Part shown: piece after piece, positions 1 through 4,936 of the stretch
How positions within the stretch are numbered: position 1 is the first letter of the stretch
How the letters are laid out: each line of letters opens with the position of its first letter
Assembly (NCBI GenBank): GCA_002403075.1
Contig: DHHB01000054.1
Span: 1 to 6,051 of the forward strand
Origin: a bacterium UBP1_UBA4783
GTDB lineage: Bacteria > Krumholzibacteriota > Krumholzibacteriia > Krumholzibacteriales > Krumholzibacteriaceae
DNA: 6,051 nucleotides
Reading direction: 5' to 3'
Notes under the pieces: model-generated
The model's input: only the letters and a program-made list of their open reading frames with translations
What the model was told of the DNA's origin: nothing
Databases searched by the model: none
Translations under genes and position numbers: made by a program

Positions 1-63
1 AGCGGGGTCGAATTCCCGGCTGAGGGGGTGTGGTTCTCGCGCGATCGACGTCGGGAAGTGGCG

Positions 64-168
64 ATGATGGTCAGGTCCCGCGCAATGGGAACCTGCCAAT
101 CCCGTCAGGACCGGAAGGTAGCAGCGGTACGCAGCCATTCCCATGTGCCGCGGATTTACCTGGCCGGA
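64..168 (+). ncRNA. ffs: Small bacterial signal recognition particle RNA (4.5S-type)
   Basis: This is the RNA scaffold of the bacterial SRP, which binds Ffh and the receptor FtsY to target nascent membrane proteins. The diagnostic apical part is present: GTCAGG, then ACC-GGAA-GGT closing a GGAA tetraloop at 113-116, then AGCAGC, the asymmetric internal loop contacted by the Ffh M domain. Outer helices also pair: CTGC (93-96) with GCAG (131-134), the region 80-90 (ending ATGGGA) with 139-148 (starting TCCCAT), and GGTCAGGT (69-76) with ACCTGGCC (158-165) through one G-U pair. I see no room for an Alu domain, so this is the short form. The ends are estimates from the last pairing bases and the usual size of about 100 nt. 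I saw no convincing promoter in 1-63. Lying just ahead of dnaX, it follows a gene order common in bacteria. Confidence 0.88.
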
Positions 169-251
169 GCTAACCCCGCCGTAAGAGCCGGGGGCGCCTC
201 TCGAAGCCGGGTGCACGATCTCCTGCACAGCATTCCGGGGGTCTTCTGCGC
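169..251 (+). other. Spacer between SRP RNA and dnaX
   Basis: Non-coding leader of 83 bases. It contains a direct repeat of AGCCGGG (186-192 and 205-211) and a weak dyad GTGCA (211-215) / TGCAC (224-228). A run of five G at 237-241 is the only candidate ribosome-binding sequence for dnaX, 10 bases ahead of its ATG, and it is a poor match. I could find neither a terminator with a T-run for the SRP RNA nor a clear sigma70 promoter, so whether dnaX is transcribed with the RNA is open. Confidence 0.4.
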
Positions 252-2120
252 ATGTCCTATCTCGTTCTCGCGCGCAAGTGGCGTCCGCAGAGCTTCTCGG
301 CGGTCATCGGTCAGGAGCACATCACCGAGACCCTGATGAAGGCGGTCGAGAAGAACCGCGTCGCCCACGCGTACCTCTTCGCGGGGCCGCGCGGCTGCGG
401 CAAGACGACGACCGCCCGTCTCCTCGCGAAGATCATCAACTGCGAACGACCGCGCGGCGCGGAGCCCTGCAACGAGTGCTCCTCGTGCGTCGCCGTCTCG
501 GAGGGCCGCCATCTCGACGTGATCGAGATCGACGGCGCGAGCAACCGCGGCATCGACGAGATCCGGGATCTCCGCGAGAAGCTGAGCTACGCCCCCTCGC
601 AGAGCCGCTCCAAGATATACATCATCGACGAGGTACACATGCTTACGCCGCAGGCGTTCAACGCGCTCCTCAAGACGCTCGAGGAGCCGCCCGCGCACGT
701 TTATCTCGTCTTCGCGACGACGGAGCCGCACAAGGTGCCCGCGACGATCCTCTCGCGCTGCCAGCGTTTCAATTTCAAGCGGCTCGAGCTCGGCGAGATC
801 ACCGCTCAGCTCGAAAGGATCTGCGCGGCCGAGAAGATCGCGCACGAACCCGAGGCGCTCACGCTCATCGCGCGGCGCGCCGAGGGGAGCATGCGGGACG
901 CCGAGAGCCTGCTCGACCAGTGCATCGCCGCGTCGGACCGCTCGGTGAGCCTCGAGCTCGTGCGTCGCGTGCTCGGTCTCGTCAACGCCCAGCTCGTCAT
1001 CGAGCTGCTCAAGAGGATCGCGGGCCGCGACCGGAAGGGCGCCCTCGCGATCGTCGACCGTGCCGTCGATTCGGGTGTCGATCTCGAGGAGTTCTTCCTC
1101 GCGTACGTCGAGGGGCTGCGCAACCTCCTCGTTCTGAGCGTGCAGGGCGGGGGGACGGCGGAATCCCTCGATCTCTCCGCGGGCGAAATCGAGGAGCTCG
1201 GGAGCGTCGCGAAGGTCCTCGGAACGGAGAATCTCCTCTATCTCTTCCGGTCCGCCGTGCGCGGCTACCGCGATCTCAAATCCTCGGGACAGCCGCGCTA
1301 CCAGCTTGAGGCGGTCTTCGCCGAGGCCGCCTCCTGGGAGTCGGCCGTCGAGATCTCCGATCTCATCCGCCGTCTCGACGGAGCGGACGGCGGCGGGCGC
1401 GGCGAAGGTCCGGCCCCGCGCGTCTCCCCGCCGGGCGCCAAAAGCGCCGCTTCGCTCGATTCCGCCCCGCCGCCGCGGTCCGCGCCGAAGCCCGCATCCG
1501 CTCCGGCGGCGGGAGAGAAGCCGATCGGCGCGGCGATCGTCGACGGCCGCGCCGGCGCCTCTCCGCCGGGGGGAGCGCGGATCGCGTCCGCCGCCGCGGC
1601 GGGCGCCGCTCGCGAAACCCCGTCCGCGGGGGCGTTCGCGAGAGTCGATCCGTCGGCGCTGAAGCCCGTCGGAGGAGACGGAGACGCGCTCGCGGCGCTC
1701 GGCGGAGCCGAGCAGTGGGAGAGGTTTCTTTCGCAGGTCCGCGAGGCGAAGCTCACGCTCGGCATCTGGCTCGTCTCCGCCTCGGTGAAGAGGATCGCGG
1801 GCGACCGCATCGTTCTCTCGTTCAGCCCGCAGTACCGCTTCGCGCGGGAGATGATCGCCGAGGAGAAGAATCGGCGGTTCATCGAGTTTCATCTCGAGCG
1901 CTTTTTCGGCCGCCGGCTCGTCGTCGAGGTGGGGGAGGATTCGGAAGAGGCCGCCGGGGCGAATGTTCCGGAGAAACAGCAGGCGCCCGCGCGCTCGGCC
2001 ATGGATCCCGCGCTCGAGGCGGTCGCCGGCGGCTCCGCCGCGATAAAGAAGCTCATCGAGGAGTTCGACGGCGAGCTCCTCTCCGATCCCAGCGACGAAC
2101 AGGAGGCACCGGGGAAATGA
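252..2120 (+). CDS. dnaX: DNA polymerase III clamp-loader subunit tau (DnaX)
   Basis: DnaX is the AAA+ motor subunit of the replicative clamp loader, which opens and places the sliding clamp and, as tau, ties polymerase cores together at the fork. The 622-residue product shows the family in order: start MSYLVLARKWRP; Walker A GPRGCGKTT at 45-53; a zinc site of Cys64, Cys73, Cys76 and Cys79; Walker B IYIIDEVHML at 122-131; sensor-1 region ATTEPHK at 155-161; and the SRC arginine-finger motif at 168-170. A lid and helical collar follow to about 376. Residues 377-486 are a low-complexity Ala/Pro/Gly/Arg linker encoded by very GC-rich DNA (52 of 60 bases in 1381-1440). A folded C-terminal domain starts near Trp489, resembling DnaX C-terminal domains of deltaproteobacterial type. 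Length is close to E. coli tau (643). There is no A-AAA-AAG slippery heptamer, so a short gamma form is not predicted. The stop overlaps the ybaB start (ATGA). Confidence 0.97.
   Translation: MSYLVLARKWRPQSFSAVIGQEHITETLMKAVEKNRVAHAYLFAGPRGCGKTTTARLLAKIINCERPRGAEPCNECSSCVAVSEGRHLDVIEIDGASNRGIDEIRDLREKLSYAPSQSRSKIYIIDEVHMLTPQAFNALLKTLEEPPAHVYLVFATTEPHKVPATILSRCQRFNFKRLELGEITAQLERICAAEKIAHEPEALTLIARRAEGSMRDAESLLDQCIAASDRSVSLELVRRVLGLVNAQLVIELLKRIAGRDRKGALAIVDRAVDSGVDLEEFFLAYVEGLRNLLVLSVQGGGTAESLDLSAGEIEELGSVAKVLGTENLLYLFRSAVRGYRDLKSSGQPRYQLEAVFAEAASWESAVEISDLIRRLDGADGGGRGEGPAPRVSPPGAKSAASLDSAPPPRSAPKPASAPAAGEKPIGAAIVDGRAGASPPGGARIASAAAAGAARETPSAGAFARVDPSALKPVGGDGDALAALGGAEQWERFLSQVREAKLTLGIWLVSASVKRIAGDRIVLSFSPQYRFAREMIAEEKNRRFIEFHLERFFGRRLVVEVGEDSEEAAGANVPEKQQAPARSAMDPALEAVAGGSAAIKKLIEEFDGELLSDPSDEQEAPGK
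2101..2106 (+). promoter_or_regulatory. Ribosome-binding site of ybaB
   Basis: A perfect AGGAGG inside the last dnaX codons, 10 bases before the ybaB ATG at 2117. Together with the ATGA overlap it fixes the ybaB start and suggests coupled but independently strong initiation. It is the best Shine-Dalgarno match in the window. Confidence 0.75.
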
Positions 2121-2428
2121 AGGACCTGGGAAAGCTCATGAAGCAGGCGCAGCAGGTTCAGGCGCGGCTGGCCGAGATGCAGGCGAAGCTCGACGAGAAG
2201 ACGGTCGAAGCCTCCTCGGGCGGCGGCATGGTCGCGGTCGTCATGAACGGCAAGCACGAGATCGTCTCGCTCAAGATCGATCCCGAGGTCGTGAATCCGA
2301 CCGACGTCGAGATGCTCGAGGACCTCGTCACCGCCGCCCTGAACGAGGCGCGCAGCCGCGTCGACGAGATGATCCGCACCGAAATGAGCCAGATCACCGG
2401 CGGGATGCCGATGCCCGGTCTTTTCTAA
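2117..2428 (+). CDS. ybaB: YbaB/EbfC family nucleoid-associated protein
   Basis: A 103-residue small DNA-binding protein of the YbaB/EbfC family, whose members form dimers with a tweezer-like shape and bind DNA as nucleoid-associated proteins. The sequence shows the typical plan: an N-terminal amphipathic helix (KDLGKLMKQAQQVQARLAEM, residues 2-21), a Gly-rich turn SSGGGMV at about 34-40, the core strand GKHEIVSLKIDP near 45-56, VVNP at about 58-61, then a long helix starting at about VEMLEDLVTAALNEA. It ends in a Gly/Met-rich tail (GGMPMPGLF), also usual for the family. It starts within the dnaX stop codon. The dnaX-ybaB-recR order is one of the most conserved small clusters in bacteria, which supports a role linked to replication or recombination, although the exact function is not firmly known. 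I see no anomaly in it. Confidence 0.95.
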   Translation: MKDLGKLMKQAQQVQARLAEMQAKLDEKTVEASSGGGMVAVVMNGKHEIVSLKIDPEVVNPTDVEMLEDLVTAALNEARSRVDEMIRTEMSQITGGMPMPGLF

Positions 2429-2449
2429 CCGATTGCCGGTTCGGCAATT
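2427..2449 (+). other. Short dyad just after ybaB with two competing pairings
   Basis: ATTGCCG (2432-2438) pairs with CGGCAAT (2442-2448) around a 3-base loop, and G2431 can add a G-U pair with T2449. The same bases can instead form AACCG (2427-2431) with CGGTT (2437-2441) around ATTGC. The two forms are mutually exclusive. The sequence after it (CCCCGATTTCC) lacks a real T-run, so I do not call it an intrinsic terminator. It may be a weak attenuating or mRNA-end structure between ybaB and recR. Pairing is seen directly; function is a guess. Confidence 0.35.
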
Positions 2450-2505
2450 CCCCGATTTCCATCCTTTTCGCCGCAACAGCCGGATAAGGCAAGGTTTTTG
2501 CTAAC

Positions 2506-2511
2506 AAGGAG
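2506..2511 (+). promoter_or_regulatory. Ribosome-binding site that decides the recR start
   Basis: AAGGAG lies 8 bases before ATG 2520 but only 2 bases before the in-frame TTG at 2514. That spacing supports the ATG, giving MNYGLPLLQALI, over the two-residue longer TTG start. Confidence 0.7.
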
Positions 2512-2519
2512 AATTGGTA

Positions 2520-3119
2520 ATGAATTACGGCCTTCCGCTGCTCCAGGCCCTTATAGACCACTTCAAGAAACTGCCTGGAGTGGGCGAAAAATCGGCGCGC
2601 AGGTTGGCGTTCTCGATACTGGATATGGACGGGGAGGAGGTCCGTGGGTTTGCCGAAACGCTCGTGCAGGTCAAGGAGCGCATCGGATTTTGCAATCGAT
2701 GCGGAAACCTCGCCGAGGGCGAGCTCTGCGCCATCTGCCGGGACGAACGGCGCAGCGGCGCCGTCATATGCGTCGTTGAACGGGCGGCCGACCTTTACGT
2801 TCTCGAGGCCGCGGGTCAGTATCGGGGCCGCTATCACGTATTGCACGGGGTCCTTTCACCCCTTGATGGAATCGGACCGGGAGATCTGAATCTCGAAGCG
2901 CTCGAACGGCGCGTGAAGGAAGAGGGTGTCGAGGAGGTCATCGTCGCGACGAACCCGAGCATCGAAGGGGACACGACGGCCCTCTATATCGCTGGAATGC
3001 TGAAGCAGAGCGGGGTCAAGGTGACGCGGCCCGCGCGCGGGCTTCCGATGGGGAGCTCGCTCGAGTACGTCGACCGCGGAACCATCACGAGAGCCCTCGA
3101 GGGGCGCGAGCCGATCTAG
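2520..3119 (+). CDS. recR: Recombination mediator protein RecR
   Basis: RecR works with RecO (and RecF) to load RecA onto single-stranded gaps coated with SSB during recombinational repair. The 199-residue product has the normal family length and domain order: a helix-hairpin-helix around KKLPGVGEKSARRLAF (16-31), a four-cysteine zinc finger at Cys58, Cys61, Cys70 and Cys73, a Toprim domain starting at GAVICVVER (about residue 80) and running through VIVATNPSIEGDTTALYI, and the C-terminal TRPARGLPMGSSLEY block ending in ALEGREPI. The ATG was chosen on Shine-Dalgarno spacing. It follows ybaB after 91 non-coding bases, wider than the other gaps in this block. The spacer and the first roughly 360 bases of the gene are lower in GC (about 45-60% in the lines counted) than the 3' end of the gene (73% at 3001-3060). 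The protein itself looks intact and functional. Confidence 0.97.
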   Translation: MNYGLPLLQALIDHFKKLPGVGEKSARRLAFSILDMDGEEVRGFAETLVQVKERIGFCNRCGNLAEGELCAICRDERRSGAVICVVERAADLYVLEAAGQYRGRYHVLHGVLSPLDGIGPGDLNLEALERRVKEEGVEEVIVATNPSIEGDTTALYIAGMLKQSGVKVTRPARGLPMGSSLEYVDRGTITRALEGREPI

Positions 3120-3153
3120 GGAAGGCTCCGCGAATCGGAAAGCGAGACGAGCG

Positions 3154-3651
3154 ATGGTCAGAACGAACTGGAAGGTCTTCGAAGAGGATTACTGGGCGAT
3201 CAACACGATCCTCCAGGAGCTTCTCAAGAACGCGAACGCGGCGAGCGTGCTCCTGCTCGACAAAACCGGCCAGCTCATCTCGAGCCTCGGCGAGCCGCCG
3301 CAGTTCGACATGCACAGCTTCGCCTCGCTCTGCGCGGCCGATTTCGAGGCGAACGCGCAGCTCGCCACGCTCATCGGCGAAAAGGATTTCTCGACCCTCT
3401 ACCATCAGGGATCGAACGAGAGCATGTACCTCGCGCGCGTCGAGCAGAACATCATTCTCGTCATTCTCTTCGACCGGCGCACCACGCTCGGGCTCGTGCG
3501 CCTGCGGGCGAAGAAAGCGGTCGACAACCTCGAGACGGTGCTGCGGCGCCTCTTCGGCAAGCTCGAGTACGAGAACGAGGAGCTCAGCGAGTTCAACGAG
3601 GAGTTCGTTCAACAGGCCGAGATGGAGATCGACAGCCTCTTCACCGATTGA
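3154..3651 (+). CDS. mglB: Roadblock/LC7-domain GTPase-activating protein, MglB-like
   Basis: A 165-residue roadblock/LC7 protein. In Myxococcus, MglB is a homodimeric activator of GTP hydrolysis by MglA and marks the lagging cell pole; I infer the same partner role here. The sequence recalls M. xanthus MglB along its length: an N-terminal helix (FEEDYWAINTIL, 9-20), ANAASVLLLDKTGQLISS (27-44), a central helix with SFASLCAADFEA, LIGEKDF (73-79), and the signature strand and helix FDRRTTLGLVRLRAKKA (106-122). The C-terminus from about 136 is a strongly acidic helix (EYENEELSEFNEEF), lying where MglB carries the segment that touches MglA. Its mglA partner follows after 12 bases. The gene lies 34 bases behind recR with no obvious promoter or strong Shine-Dalgarno, so read-through from the recR transcript is plausible. 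Confidence 0.88.
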   Translation: MVRTNWKVFEEDYWAINTILQELLKNANAASVLLLDKTGQLISSLGEPPQFDMHSFASLCAADFEANAQLATLIGEKDFSTLYHQGSNESMYLARVEQNIILVILFDRRTTLGLVRLRAKKAVDNLETVLRRLFGKLEYENEELSEFNEEFVQQAEMEIDSLFTD

Positions 3652-3663
3652 CGGGAGCTTCGG

Positions 3664-4242
3664 ATGTCGCTCATCAACTATTCCTCGCGCGAGATCAACG
3701 TCAAGGTCGTCTACTACGGCCCCGGCCTCTGCGGCAAGACGACGAACATCCAGTACATCTACGACAAGGTCTCGCCCGACACGAAGGGCAAGCTCATCAC
3801 GCTCGCGACCGAGATGGACCGGACCCTCTTCTTCGATTTTCTCCCGCTCGAGCTCGGAAAGGTGAAGGGGTTCCGCACGCGCTTCCACCTCTACACCGTG
3901 CCCGGACAGGTCTACTACGACGCGAGCCGCAAGCTCATCCTGCGCGGCGTCGACGGGATCATCTTCGTCGCCGACTCCCAGCGCTCCCGCTACGACGCCA
4001 ACATCGAGAGCCTCTACAACCTGCACGAGAACCTCGCCGAGTATCAGCTCAAGCTCGACGATATCCCCTACGCGATCCAGTACAACAAGCGCGACATGCC
4101 CGACGTGATCGCCGTGAAGGATCTCGAGGAGGAGCTGAACCCGAAGCGCTACCCGTGCTTCGAAGCGGTCGCCGTCAAGGGCGTCGGCGTGTTCGACACC
4201 CTCAAGGCCGTCGCGAAGTCAGTACTCCGCAACCTCTCCTAA
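3664..4242 (+). CDS. mglA: Ras-like small GTPase MglA
   Basis: MglA is a prokaryotic Ras-superfamily GTPase that acts as a polarity switch, recruiting motility or pole-organising proteins to the leading pole in its GTP form. The 192-residue protein matches the family from end to end: MSLINYSSREINVKVVYYG start, P-loop GPGLCGKTT (19-27), switch-I segment with the intrinsic arginine finger Arg53 in MDRTLFFDFLPL, the TVPGQ switch-II motif with Thr78 and Gln82, and the guanine-specificity motif NKRD (141-144). Arg53, Thr78, Gln82 and Asn141 fall at the same numbers I recall for M. xanthus MglA, so there are no insertions up to there. All catalytic positions appear intact. GGGAG at 3653-3657 is a good ribosome-binding site 6 bases before ATG. 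Pairing with mglB upstream gives a complete GTPase/activator module. No motility effector gene is visible in the window. Confidence 0.95.
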   Translation: MSLINYSSREINVKVVYYGPGLCGKTTNIQYIYDKVSPDTKGKLITLATEMDRTLFFDFLPLELGKVKGFRTRFHLYTVPGQVYYDASRKLILRGVDGIIFVADSQRSRYDANIESLYNLHENLAEYQLKLDDIPYAIQYNKRDMPDVIAVKDLEEELNPKRYPCFEAVAVKGVGVFDTLKAVAKSVLRNLS

Positions 4243-4250
4243 ATCGAGCG

Positions 4251-4354
4251 CCGTCCGCGCGGGTCCTATCGCCGCGCTGAGCGCGCGGGTCCTGTCGCCG
4301 CGCCGTCCGCGCGGGTCCTGTCGCCGCGCTGAGCGCGCGGGTCCTGTCGCCGCT
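4251..4354 (+). repeat. Four-copy 26-base tandem array, organised as two 52-base units
   Basis: Copies lie at 4251-4276, 4277-4302, 4303-4328 and 4329-4354. Each is a six-base head plus a 20-base core that starts GCGCGGGTCC and ends TCGCCGCG. The heads alternate CCGTCC, CTGAGC, CCGTCC, CTGAGC, so the true period is 52 bases. The cores differ at only two places: A for G at 4269 in copy 1, and T for the last G (4354) in copy 4. Each CTGAGC junction forms a perfect hairpin CGCGC-TGA-GCGCG (4273-4285 and 4325-4337), and CCGTCC copies contain the self-complementary CCGCGCGG. Copies abut with no spacers, so it is not a CRISPR. A 26-base period is not a multiple of three, which argues against a coding repeat. 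It starts 8 bases after the mglA stop. Function unknown. Confidence 0.9.
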
Positions 4355-4424
4355 TGCACCCCGCGCGTGCTCGCTGACGCTGCGCCCGCGCGGGGGCCCC
4401 AGCGGCGCCACCCGCGCCTGCAAG
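4353..4424 (+). repeat. Nested GC-rich inverted repeat downstream of the array
   Basis: An inner perfect 9-base inverted repeat, CCCCGCGCG (4359-4367) and CGCGCGGGG (4387-4395), encloses a 19-base loop. It sits inside an outer pair CTTGCA (4353-4358) and TGCAAG (4419-4424). The first arm of the outer pair touches the last copy of the tandem array. The inner stem would be very stable as RNA and could slow or end transcription from mglA, but there is no T-run after it as expected for an intrinsic terminator. It might equally be a REP-like element or a target for a DNA-binding protein. Confidence 0.55.
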
Positions 4425-4430
4425 TCGCCG

Positions 4431-4456
4431 CGCGGAGGCATTTCGCTTGCCTCGCG
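4431..4456 (+). promoter_or_regulatory. Operator-like dyad over the pgpA -35 region
   Basis: GAGGCA (4435-4440) and TGCCTC (4448-4453) form a perfect 6-base dyad around a 7-base centre. The arms extend by CGC/GCG (4431-4433 with 4454-4456) if G4434 is bulged. The right arm overlaps the proposed -35 element. It could bind a dimeric regulator or form an RNA hairpin at the end of the mglA transcript. Symmetry is seen in the sequence; a regulatory role is inferred. Confidence 0.35.
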
Positions 4457-4476
4457 GGGCCGGGGCGGCGTATTCT
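4447..4476 (+). promoter_or_regulatory. Putative sigma70-type promoter of pgpA
   Basis: TTGCCT (4447-4452) and TATTCT (4471-4476) match the -35 and -10 consensus at four of six bases each with an 18-base spacer. This stands out in GC-rich surroundings. The expected transcription start, about 7 bases past the -10, falls at or next to the pgpA ATG at 4484, which would give a leaderless mRNA. This agrees with the absence of a Shine-Dalgarno sequence ahead of pgpA. Confidence 0.4.
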
Positions 4477-4483
4477 CGGCGGC

Positions 4484-4936
4484 ATGAAGCGATTGTTGGT
4501 CACGGCTGTCGCGTCGATGCTCGGAAGCGGGTTTTTTCCCGTGGCGCCGGCCACGTTCGCGAGCCTCGTCTGGCTCGCGATATACCTCTTCGCGCCCGGG
4601 GGCGCGCGACTCGCCGATCCCGTCGTCGCGGCGTGCACGGCCGTCGCCGCAATCGCCGTCGCTCACCTCGCGGAGCGGTATCACGGCAGGGACGCGCACT
4701 GCATCGTCGTCGACGAGTTCGTCGGCATGCAGGTGACGTTCATCGGCATGGCGCCGGCGCTCGTCCCGGGTATCGTTGGATTCGTTCTCTTCAGGATCTT
4801 CGACATCGCGAAGCCGTTTCCCGCGGGGCGCTCGCAGCGCCTTCCGGGCGGGCTCGGCGTCGTCGCGGACGACGTGTTCGCGGGCGCGTACGCCCGGCTC
4901 GCGCTGCTCGCGCTCTCCCTCGTGTTCGCATGGTGA
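4484..4936 (+). CDS. pgpA: Phosphatidylglycerophosphatase A (PgpA)
   Basis: PgpA is an inner-membrane phosphatase that removes the phosphate from phosphatidylglycerophosphate to give phosphatidylglycerol, the last step of that branch of phospholipid synthesis. The 150-residue product is near the usual size for compact family members. Family blocks visible are GSGFFPVAPATFASL (about 14-28, matching the G-x-G-x-x-P-x-AP-x-T region but with Ala where Gly is usual in APGT and GS), GRDAHCIVVDEFVGM with the Asp-Glu pair, and FRIFDIAKPFPA followed by GGLGVVADDVFAGAYA with the conserved Asp-Asp. Hydrophobic segments near 28-37, 46-60, 80-100 and the C-terminal 134-149 fit a multi-pass membrane protein. 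In-frame codons reach further upstream (from 4367), but that stretch is Arg/Pro/Ala-rich and unlike PgpA, so ATG 4484 is preferred. No ribosome-binding site precedes it. The stop overlaps the cinA start. Confidence 0.92.
   Translation: MKRLLVTAVASMLGSGFFPVAPATFASLVWLAIYLFAPGGARLADPVVAACTAVAAIAVAHLAERYHGRDAHCIVVDEFVGMQVTFIGMAPALVPGIVGFVLFRIFDIAKPFPAGRSQRLPGGLGVVADDVFAGAYARLALLALSLVFAW

Noticed and set aside
1..40. 3' part of a tRNA (GGGGTCGAATTCCC looks like a T-arm)
   Set aside because: The T-stem does not pair well in register, the loop would start with G instead of T, and no acceptor 3' strand or CCA follows.
1434..1448. Hairpin GGCGC-CAAAA-GCGCC in dnaX as a frameshift signal
   Set aside because: The loop sequence gives no X-XXY-YYZ heptamer in the reading frame, and such GC hairpins are expected by chance in the very GC-rich linker.
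156..1892. Long open frame (578 codons) on the minus strand across dnaX
   Set aside because: It lies wholly opposite a certain dnaX gene, its product is Arg/Glu/Leu/Ala-rich with no recognisable domain, and high-GC genes commonly leave antisense frames open.
2514..2519. TTG start for recR at 2514
   Set aside because: It would sit only 2 bases after the AAGGAG site; ATG 2520 has normal spacing and gives a typical RecR N-terminus.
3085..4026. Minus-strand open frame (313 codons) across mglB and mglA
   Set aside because: It mirrors the codon bias of two clearly real genes and shows only low-complexity Val/Glu/Leu-rich sequence.
4251..4354. CRISPR-like array
   Set aside because: Copies are directly adjacent with no unique spacers, and no cas gene is present.
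4367..4483. N-terminal extension of pgpA starting near 4367
   Set aside because: The extra 39 codons run through the inverted repeat and promoter-like region and encode an Arg/Pro/Ala-rich stretch unlike PgpA. The family-like N-terminus begins at ATG 4484.
4202..4699. Minus-strand frames with repeated GDRTRA-like peptides between mglA and pgpA
   Set aside because: The peptide repeats only reflect the 26-base DNA array read in shifting frames. The frames also overlap the ends of mglA and pgpA, and no start context or family resemblance is seen.
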